A stretch of DNA of 64,000 bases from Paenibacillus chondroitinus NBRC 15376 (lineage in GTDB: Bacteria > Bacillota > Bacilli > Paenibacillales > NBRC-103111), in contig NZ_BILW01000001.1 in the NCBI RefSeq assembly GCF_004000765.1, forward strand, positions 434,001 to 498,000, written 5' to 3'. Below the pieces are notes generated by a model. It ran no database searches, was not told the DNA's origin, and was given only the letters and a program-made list of their open reading frames with translations. Shown piece after piece: positions 46,450-54,218 of the stretch. How positions within the stretch are numbered: position 1 is the first letter of the stretch; every line of letters starts with the position of its first letter. The translations under genes and the position numbers were made by a program.

Positions 46450-47166
46450 TTAAATGATGGTAACGTGCGCGAGATTTGCTTTAAAGCCTTTTAAAACGGC
46501 ATATGTGCCTTTATCCATCTTAGCCCCGTCAAAAATTGTTTTTTTGACATCGGTTTTAAACGAACAGTTTTGAAAAACGGCGTTGCGGAAAGAAGTTTCT
46601 TTTAATCCAGTATAATGAAAAATAGTTCCGGTAAAAGTTAGGTTATCCAAACATACGCCCGCTAACTCCGAAGAGCTGAAGTCGGTATGGTTAAATTGGC
46701 AATTGCGGAAAGTAGCTCCCTTGAGGTTGGACTTTTGAATCTTGGCATGGGTCAAATTAGAGCCGTCAAAATTGCAATTGTCCAAGTTGCTGCATTTAAA
46801 AGAAGCATTCGTTAAATCCGAATGGCTAAAATCAGAGCCCTGCAGGTTGCTGTAATTAAACTTCCCGTCGTGGACCTGAACAGCTCTTAAGTCCGACTTT
46901 TGCAAATTTTGTTTCGAAAAATCAATGCCAACGATTTGCTGCAGCTTCGTCGTACTAGCATGGATGCTTCCGATAAGCTCGGAAATTTCGCCAATAGACG
47001 CGATTGTCCGCTCAAAAGCGGCTTTTTCATCAAGGCCATCCTTTTGCAAGTCGCTGAATCTTTCCTGCAAGTCGTGAAAAAGCTCTTCTTTTAACTCCCG
47101 AATTGGCTTTAAATCCTCGTAATTGGAGAAAACTTCGTCCAAATAAGCAGAAAGCTTGGTATTCAT
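46450..47166 (-). CDS. Pentapeptide-repeat protein with N-terminal HAAS-like domain
   Basis: This 238-aa protein starts with a helical domain (about 1-75: YLDEVFSNYEDLKPIRELKEE and AAFERTIASIGEISELIGSI) that resembles the short helical domain often encoded beside PadR regulators. About 25 pentapeptide repeats A(D/N)LXX follow (about 80-235; NLQKSDLRAVQ, NLQGSDFSHSDLTNASF, NLTHAKIQKSNLKGATF). These form a right-handed beta-helix. Some such proteins mimic DNA and protect gyrase (Qnr-like), but here the PadR context suggests a regulatory or membrane-stress role. ATG at 47166 has AAAGGTGG upstream. Confidence 0.85.
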   Translation of the reverse strand: MNTKLSAYLDEVFSNYEDLKPIRELKEELFHDLQERFSDLQKDGLDEKAAFERTIASIGEISELIGSIHASTTKLQQIVGIDFSKQNLQKSDLRAVQVHDGKFNYSNLQGSDFSHSDLTNASFKCSNLDNCNFDGSNLTHAKIQKSNLKGATFRNCQFNHTDFSSSELAGVCLDNLTFTGTIFHYTGLKETSFRNAVFQNCSFKTDVKKTIFDGAKMDKGTYAVLKGFKANLAHVTII

Positions 47167-47183
47167 GGATGATTCCACCTTTC

Positions 47184-47522
47184 TTATATGAATAAATCGA
47201 GAATGCCCTTTGCATGTTCCCAATTCCGCTTGTTCGTATCAAATGTCTCTTTCCCTTTGTCGGTGATCCGGTAATACTTTCTTCTGCCGCCTTGCGTTTC
47301 GTCTCCCCAATAAGAAGTAATGTTCTCTTCCTGTTCAAGGCGTTTGAGGCTGGCGTACATGGTAGCTTCCTTGAGCTCGTATTCTCCGCCTGTGGTTACT
47401 TGCACAAGCTTGGATATTTCATAGCCATACTTATCACCTGACATTAAAAGCTTAAGAATGATGCTATCGGTATGCCCGCGAATAAGCTCGGACGTTATTT
47501 TTAAGTCAAAGATGATCCTCAC
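47184..47522 (-). CDS. PadR-family transcriptional regulator
   Basis: A winged-helix repressor of about 110 aa with the PadR pattern: ELIRGHTDSIILKLLMSGDKYGYEI, then ELKEATMYASLKRLEQEENI and GRRKYYRITDKG. It heads an operon with a pentapeptide-repeat protein and a DHA2 exporter, its probable target. The start is unusual: a perfect promoter lies so close that the message begins only a few bases before the AGGAGG. The only canonical in-frame codon is GTG at 47522, which overlaps that site; an ATC at 47516 or 47513 would be spaced correctly. Confidence 0.88.
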   Translation of the reverse strand: MRIIFDLKITSELIRGHTDSIILKLLMSGDKYGYEISKLVQVTTGGEYELKEATMYASLKRLEQEENITSYWGDETQGGRRKYYRITDKGKETFDTNKRNWEHAKGILDLFI

Positions 47523-47534
47523 CTCCTGTTTTAC

Positions 47535-47563
47535 ATTATATTCAAGAGTACTATATCTGTCAA
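47535..47563 (-). promoter_or_regulatory. Consensus sigma-A promoter of the PadR operon
   Basis: A perfect TTGACA and a perfect TATAAT are separated by 17 nt on the minus strand. The -10 box lies only 7 nt before AGGAGG, so the leader is extremely short. Strong promoters of this kind are often held down by the repressor they produce. Confidence 0.9.
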
Positions 47564-47695
47564 TGTAGTCCTGCGGAGGATACACATCTTTCATTGACCG
47601 CACAGAACGGGGATGATAAGTTAGAAGAAGTATTGGGAAAAATTGCGCAGTATCTGGTTGACATTGTGTGTTTATTTAGAAAGGTGGTTTTTTGC

Positions 47696-48580
47696 GTGGC
47701 ATTGAATCCAGCACAAACCGTAGTAGGACTTGTAGGCACGGGTGTTATGGGTAAAAGCATGGCAGGTCATTTTATGAAGGCAGGGTATCAAGTTCATCTG
47801 TACAATCGGACAAGATCCAAAGCACAGGACCTCGTTGATCAGGGTGCACATTGGCAGGATTCCCCTGGACAATTGGCTCAGCAGTGTGATGTCATTATTA
47901 CGATGTTAGGTTTCCCTAGTGATGTGGAAGAAATTTATTTAGGCGAAAATGGTATCCTGCAGAACGCCAAGCCAGGAAGTTATGTCATCGATATGACAAC
48001 GTCCTCGCCCAAGCTTGCCAAACAAATTGAACATGAAGCGCGTTCCCGCGGGTTATTCTCACTCGATGCGCCTGTTTCAGGCGGAGATGTTGGAGCGAAA
48101 GAAGCGAAATTGTCGATCATGGTTGGTGGATCGCGCGATGCGTTTGATGCGGTTTTGCCATTATTTGAGAAGATTGGCACGAACATCGTCTATCAAGGGG
48201 AAGCGGGAGCAGGCCAGCATACCAAGATGTGCAACCAAATCGCCATTGCCAGCAATATGATGGGCGTGGTTGAGGCGCTCGTATATGCGGAGAAGTCAGG
48301 ATTAGATCCTGCGACGGTGCTAAAAAGCATTGAATCCGGAGCAGCGGGCAGCTGGTCATTAAGTAATTTGGCCCCGCGGATGATCGCCGGCAATTTTGCA
48401 CCTGGCTTTTATGTCAAACATTTTATTAAAGATATGAAAATTGCCCTTCAATCAGCTGAAGAAATGAATGCGAAGCTGCCAGGGCTTGCTCTTGCCAAAT
48501 CGCTGTATGAGCAGCTTGCGGCCAGTGGGGAAGAAGACAGCGGGACACATGCGTTGTATAAGCTAATAAGCAAACTTTGA
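47696..48580 (+). CDS. 2-hydroxy-3-oxopropionate (tartronate semialdehyde) reductase-like dehydrogenase
   Basis: This 294-aa protein belongs to the beta-hydroxyacid dehydrogenase family (3-hydroxyisobutyrate dehydrogenase/GarR). Marks are the N-terminal VGLVGTGVMGKSMAGHFMKAGYQV region (split around the nucleotide motif GTGVMG), substrate motif DAPVSGGDVGAKEAKL near 120, and catalytic Lys in GAGQHTKMCNQI near 175. The glycerate kinase gene right downstream (29 nt) points to reduction of tartronate semialdehyde to glycerate. GTG start, 8 nt after AAAGGTGG. Confidence 0.88.
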   Translation: MALNPAQTVVGLVGTGVMGKSMAGHFMKAGYQVHLYNRTRSKAQDLVDQGAHWQDSPGQLAQQCDVIITMLGFPSDVEEIYLGENGILQNAKPGSYVIDMTTSSPKLAKQIEHEARSRGLFSLDAPVSGGDVGAKEAKLSIMVGGSRDAFDAVLPLFEKIGTNIVYQGEAGAGQHTKMCNQIAIASNMMGVVEALVYAEKSGLDPATVLKSIESGAAGSWSLSNLAPRMIAGNFAPGFYVKHFIKDMKIALQSAEEMNAKLPGLALAKSLYEQLAASGEEDSGTHALYKLISKL

Positions 48581-48609
48581 TCGAAAAAGCTCGGGGGAGA
48601 GGGACGACC

Positions 48610-49749
48610 GTGAAAATTGTCATTGCACCTGATTCTTTTAAGGGCAGTTTAAGCGCGAAAGAGGCTGCTCTAGCTATAGCGAAAGGCATTCAGAAGGCTG
48701 CACCGACACCGGATACGGTGCTTGTTCCGATGGCTGACGGCGGCGAGGGAACCGTAGACAGTCTCATTAGCTCGACACAGGGGACCAAAATCAACGTTTC
48801 AGTAAGCGGGCCTTTGTTGGACAATGTAATAGCCGAATACGGCGTTCTTGGAGACAATGAAACCTGCGTCATCGAGATGGCTACGGCTTCAGGGCTCTAT
48901 TTGATCTCGGAGGAGCAGCGAAATCCTTGGCTGACGACGACCTATGGGACAGGTCAGCTTATCAAACATGCCTTAGATCATGGGTATCGTAAGTTTATTT
49001 TGGCGATTGGCGGCAGCGCAACCAATGATGGAGGAAGCGGCATGCTTCAAGCGCTTGGGTTGGCGCTCCTGGATGCGGAAGGACAAGCTGTTCCGCATGG
49101 TGCGCTTGGTCTTGCGAAAATTCGCAGCATAGACGCTGCGAATTGGGATGCTAGAATAGCGGAGTCGAGTTTTACGATTGCCTCTGATGTGGTTAATCCG
49201 TTCATCGGCCCGCAAGGAGCGTCCTATGTGTTTGGCCCTCAGAAGGGGGCGACCCCTGAGATGTTGCCAGAGCTCGATGAGGCTCTCCGCCATTGGGCGG
49301 ATCTCATCGAGGCGCACACGGGCATAGCCGTACACGATCTGCCTAGCGCAGGGGCAGCGGGCGGGCTTGGCGGCGCGTTCCAAGCTTTTTTCCCGTCAAC
49401 CGTTCAGCGCGGCGTTGAGATTGTTATGGACAAAAGCAACCTGAGCCAGCACTTGCAGGAGGCATCTCTCGTGTTTACCGGAGAAGGCCGAACAGACGCG
49501 CAGACGGCTTCCGGCAAAGCTCCCATGGGCATTGCTCAAGCGGCGCAGAAACTCGGCGTTCCTGTTTTTGTATTGAGCGGTTCCATTGGGCCCGGTGTGG
49601 AGGCTCTCTATGACCATGGCATCACGAGCATACATAGTATTGTTAATGGACCGATGTCCTTGCAAGAAGCGATGGAGAGGACCGAGGAGCTGCTAACGCA
49701 AAAAGCGGAGCAGGTCATGCGGACTTATCTGGCTGCTCGGAATATGTAA
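48610..49749 (+). CDS. garK: Glycerate kinase
   Basis: This 379-aa kinase belongs to the GarK/GlxK family that phosphorylates D-glycerate. The N-terminus VIAPDSFKGSLSAKEAA is the family hallmark, followed by PMADGGEGTVD (about 45), GGSATNDGGSGMLQALG (about 135), GAAGGLGGAF and FTGEGRTDAQTASGKAP (about 295). GTG start after GGGGGAGAGG. With the reductase upstream it completes a route from glyoxylate or tartronate semialdehyde to glycolysis. A terminator follows. Confidence 0.95.
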   Translation: MKIVIAPDSFKGSLSAKEAALAIAKGIQKAAPTPDTVLVPMADGGEGTVDSLISSTQGTKINVSVSGPLLDNVIAEYGVLGDNETCVIEMATASGLYLISEEQRNPWLTTTYGTGQLIKHALDHGYRKFILAIGGSATNDGGSGMLQALGLALLDAEGQAVPHGALGLAKIRSIDAANWDARIAESSFTIASDVVNPFIGPQGASYVFGPQKGATPEMLPELDEALRHWADLIEAHTGIAVHDLPSAGAAGGLGGAFQAFFPSTVQRGVEIVMDKSNLSQHLQEASLVFTGEGRTDAQTASGKAPMGIAQAAQKLGVPVFVLSGSIGPGVEALYDHGITSIHSIVNGPMSLQEAMERTEELLTQKAEQVMRTYLAARNM

Positions 49750-49765
49750 GCTTGTACTTTTTGAA

Positions 49766-49817
49766 AAAGTCTGTCTTTCTTCCCGCGGTTGCGCCGGAGG
49801 ATAGGCAGGCTTTTTTT
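49766..49817 (+). terminator. Terminator after glycerate kinase
   Basis: A long imperfect stem (AAAG-CTG-CT...TCC with GGA...AG-CAG-CTTT, several G-T pairs) followed by seven T residues at 49811-49817. Confidence 0.8.
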
Positions 49818-49863
49818 GTGATCAAACATTGTACCCTACCGTCAACCTGTGCGTCAGTTAGCT

Positions 49864-50053
49864 AACTTCCACCTCACCCGCCAAAAACAAATCTAAAAGA
49901 CCATAGCGAGAATTCCGCTATGGCATCACTTGAGGGAACTGGAGTCCCCTATTCCAATGAGCTTTTTCCCCGTTGAGCGGAACAGTGGGGTCTTATTTTG
50001 CATCCACGGCATGCTTATCGCAGGAAAGAGGCAATATAGAGCCCTGTAGTTCC
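49864..50053. repeat. Tandem copy 1: GGAACT-type element lacking its last unit
   Basis: Begins with AACTTCCACCTCACCCGCCA and a small palindrome (CCATAGCG/CGCTATGG). Forward units follow at 49935 and 49979 (44 nt apart, shortened) and a reverse unit ends at 50053; no fourth unit is seen. The segment recurs 269 bp later with its full element. The two copies fill much of the 1.2-kb gap before the first PL11 gene. Confidence 0.75.
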
Positions 50054-50132
50054 CCCTGACACTGCCCGTCAGGTCTCAGCTAGCTACTTTCCCAATCCCG
50101 CACTATTCCATCAACCTACTCACAACACATCG

Positions 50133-50379
50133 AACTTCCACCTCACCCGCCAATAACAAATTTAAATGAACATAGCGAGAATTCTGCTATGGCTTCACTT
50201 GAGGGAACTGGAGTCCCTTATTCAGAGGAAAACGAGCTTTTTCCTCGTTGAGCGGAACAGTGGGGTCTTATTTTGCTGCCACGGCATGATTATCGCGGGA
50301 AAGAGGCATTTTAGCGTCCTGTAGTTCCCCAAACAAGTGAAACATGCCTCTTTTCAGAGGAAGAGTGTCCTGCAGTTCC
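50133..50379. repeat. Tandem copy 2: complete GGAACT-type element (176 bp core)
   Basis: Repeats the 49864 segment with a few changes, then has forward units at 50204 and 50254 and reverse units ending at 50328 and 50379. The spacer after unit 1 forms GAGGAAAA/TTTTCCTC and that after unit 3 forms CCTCT/AGAGG. The core length, 176 bp, matches the copies at 3468 and 8865 exactly. Confidence 0.8.
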
Positions 50380-50453
50380 CCCTAAAGTAACGCCGAAGAA
50401 CAATTTCTCGTTTCTCGGATGATCGCTCCTTCTTCGACCGACTATCACTCACA

Positions 50454-50540
50454 TCTCGAGCACTCATCGCTCGAGCAAGCGCTCGTTGGCTCGCTTCTCG
50501 AGCATCCATCACTCTAGCAAGCGCTCGCCCATTCGAGCGC
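50454..50540. repeat. Two-copy 42-bp tandem repeat rich in CTCGAG/GCGCTCG
   Basis: TCTCGAGCA at 50454 and 50496 starts two copies of a 42-bp unit that also share AGCAAGCGCTCG. On the minus strand it reads as a short low-complexity Arg/Ala/Ser-rich peptide. No coding evidence was found. The rest of the gap (50541-50995) holds only the cre-like site and the PL11 gene ribosome site. Confidence 0.6.
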
Positions 50541-50752
50541 TCACAAAGGCTCATTTCCTCCATTTCAGGAATATAACTGTTTCTTGAACAAAAATAACGG
50601 TTTTTTATTTGGTAAATAAAAAATACACAATGTATCATTTGAGAGGTAGTGAGAAACATGGACGAAGTAACATGAAGTGACTTAGTTAAGACGAAAGGAG
50701 GCTGCGGATAACCAATAAGAGCCACTTTGAGCAGTATATATAGGGGATAAGT

Positions 50753-50766
50753 TGAAGCCGCTTTCA
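50753..50766 (+). promoter_or_regulatory. cre-like site (CcpA catabolite repression)
   Basis: TGAAGCCGCTTTCA matches the consensus TGWAANCGNTNWCA at all but one position (G for A at position 5). It lies about 230 bp upstream of the first PL11 lyase gene, where glucose repression of a polysaccharide-degrading enzyme would be expected. Confidence 0.5.
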
Positions 50767-50995
50767 AGAAGTTTTCGCGTAAACATGCAAGATTATGAAT
50801 GTTTATCCCGATATAGTCTTTAATTATTGCATAAATTGACTTTCCCTCACCAGCCATTCAAGGAACTTATTCTTAAGCCTCAACCTGCCCTCATGATTCG
50901 ACAAATGCTGATAAAAAGAAACAATTTGTATCGAATGCATATCATTTTCTGACAAAATACGCGACATATCTCCGATTAGGAAGGTGACGAAAAGC

Positions 50996-53900
50996 ATGGC
51001 GAACAAGAAACTCAGCCTAGCAAAGAAAGCGCTTACTATAACAGCCGGCTGCATGGTGATGTTCAGCAGTATGGTCGGAACAGCAGCAGCCAATGAACAA
51101 TCAGGCAATCAGGGAACGACGTCCGGCGTTCAATTGGAATATTTGGATCGTGGCTTGACAGCGGTTGTCAAAGGCAATGGCGTGTTTCTCAGTTGGAGGC
51201 TGCTTGGCAATGAGGTTATGGGTTACTCCAGCACGGGATTAACGGGGACAAACTTTAATTTGTATAAAGACGGCGTGAAGATTGCTACGATCGATGACAG
51301 TACGAACTATTTTGACAGCACAGGAACGGCTTCATCACACTATTACGTAGCTGCGGTCGCTAACGGAAATGAAGTGGATAAAAGCGCAACGGTTACGCCA
51401 TGGGGCAGCGGTTTCTATGATTTGCCTTTGAAAAAGCCGGCGGATGGCGTTACACCAAAAGGTGAAGCATACACCTACAAAGCGAATGACATGAGCGTTG
51501 GCGACGTTGACGGCGATGGTCAATATGAATATTTCGTCAAATGGGATCCGTCCAACTCCAAAGACGTCTCTCAAAAAGGTTATACAGGCAACGTATATGT
51601 AGATTGCTATAAGTTTGACGGGACGTTATTGTACCGAATTGATCTTGGGGTCAATATTCGGGCTGGCGCACACTATACGCAATTCATGGTTTATGATTTC
51701 GATGGCGACGGAAAATCAGAGATGATGTTCAAAACAGCACCGGGTACAAAGGTCAGTAAATACGATGCTCAAGGTAATGTGACATCCACGAAGTACATCA
51801 CGATGCCGGGCGAAGATCTTGCCAAAGGCTTTGCCAATACGGACGATTATCGGTTGAGCGCCGAAGGTTACTACGATCATGTGGTGAACATGTTCATGAA
51901 TTGGGATAAGCACCCAGAGGTGCTTAACGGTTCATGGCCTAAAACGTTGGAAGAATGCTTCGGCATCGCCAAAAAATATTCCTATCCGCTGTCTGAAGGG
52001 GATGCCAAGCTTTTAGCGGACTATTTTATTGACGTGTATGCCCCAAGTCGAAGCACAAATAACAAATTGCGGGAATTTGAAGGCTTTGTTGTAGACGGTC
52101 CTGAATATTTGTCGGTGTTTGAAGGCGCGACAGGCAAAGAACTGGAAACCATCCACTACAAGCCGTGTCGTGAAGATGACGGACTCATGTGGGGAGATTA
52201 CGCGCTTGCTAGAATTGAGCCAGCCAATCGTGTGGACCGATTCTTAGCAGGGGTATCGTATCTGGATGGCCAAAATCCTTATGCAATCATTGCCAGAGGG
52301 TACTATACGAGAAGTACCATCGTGTCGTACCGCTGGAATGGTAAACATTTGGAAGAGTATTGGTTCGTAGACAGCGGATGGGTGAAAATGACGAATCCGT
52401 TCAATGACACTCCTCACGGCAGAGAGGGATCTAATCCTGCTTATGCAACACTGACGACGCAGGGTGCTCACTCCTTGACAAGCGCGGATGTGGACGGCGA
52501 CGGCAAGCAAGAAATTGTATATGGCTCATCAACGATTGACCATGATGGAAAATTGTTATACAGCTCCGGCGATACGATTGCTTCGGGGCCGAATGCTGGA
52601 AAATATGCATTGCTAGGCCATGGAGATGCTCTGCACGTTACAGACATTAACCCGGATCGTCCTGGTTTGGAGATTTTCATGGTTCATGAAGGCGCGACAA
52701 GCGTACCTTACGGTTACTCTTTCCGTGACGCGAAGACAGGTGAGACGATTTATGGCGCCTACACAGGGAAAGACACAGGCCGTGGCATGATCGGTGACGT
52801 TGATGCTAGCAAAAGAGGTATCGAAACGTGGGCCACTGCCCTGCGAATGGCCGATGGCACCACATTAGGAACATCCATGCCAGGCACAAACATGAGCATC
52901 AAATGGGCGGGCAACATGACGACGCAAATGGTGAATGGCGCGGAAGGTTCAACGCCGACGATCGACGTTTGGAGCGGGGCCAGAGCGCTGACGGCTACCG
53001 GCACGACGACCAATAACTCCACGAAAGGGAACCCATCCCTTGTTGCCGATATTTTTGGCGACTGGAGAGAAGAATTGCTCGTTCGTAAGACGGATAGTTC
53101 CGCTATTCGGATATATATGAGCACGGATGTAACGAATCACAAAATGTACACGTTAATGCATGATCCGCAATATCGGGCTGAAATCGCTAGACAGAACACA
53201 GCGTACAATCAACCGGCATATACGAGCTTTTATTTTGCATCTGACACGGATTGGTCCAAGGTGCCGATTCCAAACTTGAAGCCTTTTGCAACCGGGGCAT
53301 CTTTAAGTGGTCCTGACGCCGTCGCTCCCGGGCAATCGTTCAATGTTACATACGGATTGGAGCACGTAAACTCGGAGGTAGTTGCTGAGGATATCACCAT
53401 TGATGTGGATACGAACAAATTGGATTTGAATAATACGCCTCCTGTTTCGTTGGACGAAAACACCTTCAAGATAGTTGATTACAAACAAACACCAGGCAAG
53501 CTTCGCATTCTCGGCGTTCACTTCGGCGACAAACAAGCGCGTCCGAACGGCCCGCTGTTCACTATCAGTTTGACGGCCAAATCCTCCGTGCAATCCGGAG
53601 TAGGAACTGCTGCCGTCTCAGCGTTAACTGTTGCGAACGGTGCAGGCATAGAGCAGCAGTTGCAGGGTAGTTCGTACGCTGTGCAAATTGGCTCTGGAGA
53701 CAAAACGCAGTTGAATGCTCTCATTGCTGAAGCACAAGGCGTAATTAGCAGCGCAGTTGAAGGCAGCCATGTTGGCGAGTACCCTTCCGGCTCCAAAGCG
53801 ATTCTGCAAGCAGCTATTGATAAAGCGATTCTGGCTGCGAATGATTCGACGATCTCTCAAGAGCTTATTAATCAAGCGATTGCTGAGCTTTCCGCCAAAC

Positions 53901-54124
53901 TTCAAACTTTCCGTCAATCTGTGGTTACAAAAGTGGTTGGTGACTATACGAATGATGGCAAAGCAAGTATCGGCGATTTGGCGCTTATGGTTAAAGCGTA
54001 TGGTAAATCGGTCGACAGTCCAGATTGGAACGATTGGAAACAATTTGACCTCAACAACGATAAAATGATTGATATCGAAGATCTTTCAGCACTTGCTCAG
54101 TTGATCATTAACGAAGACTTTTAA
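50996..54124 (+). CDS. Rhamnogalacturonan lyase PL11 with cohesin-like, FIVAR and dockerin domains
   Basis: A 1042-aa secreted enzyme that cleaves rhamnogalacturonan-I by beta-elimination. A signal peptide ends near TAAA (about 36). The PL11 beta-propeller (about 47-760) follows, with calcium sites such as DVDGDGQYEYFVKWDPSN and DFDGDGKSEM. Then come a cohesin-like sandwich (about 768-900), a FIVAR helical domain (about 901-975) and a type I dockerin (about 981-1042; YTNDGKASIGDL, DLNNDKMIDIEDL). Compared with the PL11 domain at 55081 it has about 90 extra residues between KTAPGT (246) and DGPEYLSVFEG (367). ATG follows AGGAAGGTGA. A cre-like site lies upstream. Confidence 0.93.
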   Translation: MANKKLSLAKKALTITAGCMVMFSSMVGTAAANEQSGNQGTTSGVQLEYLDRGLTAVVKGNGVFLSWRLLGNEVMGYSSTGLTGTNFNLYKDGVKIATIDDSTNYFDSTGTASSHYYVAAVANGNEVDKSATVTPWGSGFYDLPLKKPADGVTPKGEAYTYKANDMSVGDVDGDGQYEYFVKWDPSNSKDVSQKGYTGNVYVDCYKFDGTLLYRIDLGVNIRAGAHYTQFMVYDFDGDGKSEMMFKTAPGTKVSKYDAQGNVTSTKYITMPGEDLAKGFANTDDYRLSAEGYYDHVVNMFMNWDKHPEVLNGSWPKTLEECFGIAKKYSYPLSEGDAKLLADYFIDVYAPSRSTNNKLREFEGFVVDGPEYLSVFEGATGKELETIHYKPCREDDGLMWGDYALARIEPANRVDRFLAGVSYLDGQNPYAIIARGYYTRSTIVSYRWNGKHLEEYWFVDSGWVKMTNPFNDTPHGREGSNPAYATLTTQGAHSLTSADVDGDGKQEIVYGSSTIDHDGKLLYSSGDTIASGPNAGKYALLGHGDALHVTDINPDRPGLEIFMVHEGATSVPYGYSFRDAKTGETIYGAYTGKDTGRGMIGDVDASKRGIETWATALRMADGTTLGTSMPGTNMSIKWAGNMTTQMVNGAEGSTPTIDVWSGARALTATGTTTNNSTKGNPSLVADIFGDWREELLVRKTDSSAIRIYMSTDVTNHKMYTLMHDPQYRAEIARQNTAYNQPAYTSFYFASDTDWSKVPIPNLKPFATGASLSGPDAVAPGQSFNVTYGLEHVNSEVVAEDITIDVDTNKLDLNNTPPVSLDENTFKIVDYKQTPGKLRILGVHFGDKQARPNGPLFTISLTAKSSVQSGVGTAAVSALTVANGAGIEQQLQGSSYAVQIGSGDKTQLNALIAEAQGVISSAVEGSHVGEYPSGSKAILQAAIDKAILAANDSTISQELINQAIAELSAKLQTFRQSVVTKVVGDYTNDGKASIGDLALMVKAYGKSVDSPDWNDWKQFDLNNDKMIDIEDLSALAQLIINEDF

Positions 54125-54218
54125 GTGGGATTTTCCTTGATTAGCGGGTGGGAAGGCAGGGAATGCTGCTGCTTTCCTCCCCGCACCCATTCACATCACG
54201 GAGAGGACGGAGGCTGCG

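Noticed and set aside
50454-50540. Possible CRISPR-like repeat array
   Set aside because: Only two units, directly adjoining without unique spacers, and no cas genes nearby.
50354-50857. 167-codon minus-strand frame in the gap before the first PL11 gene
   Set aside because: It runs through repeat elements and the 42-bp tandem repeat, has low-complexity ending and no convincing start; treated as non-coding.
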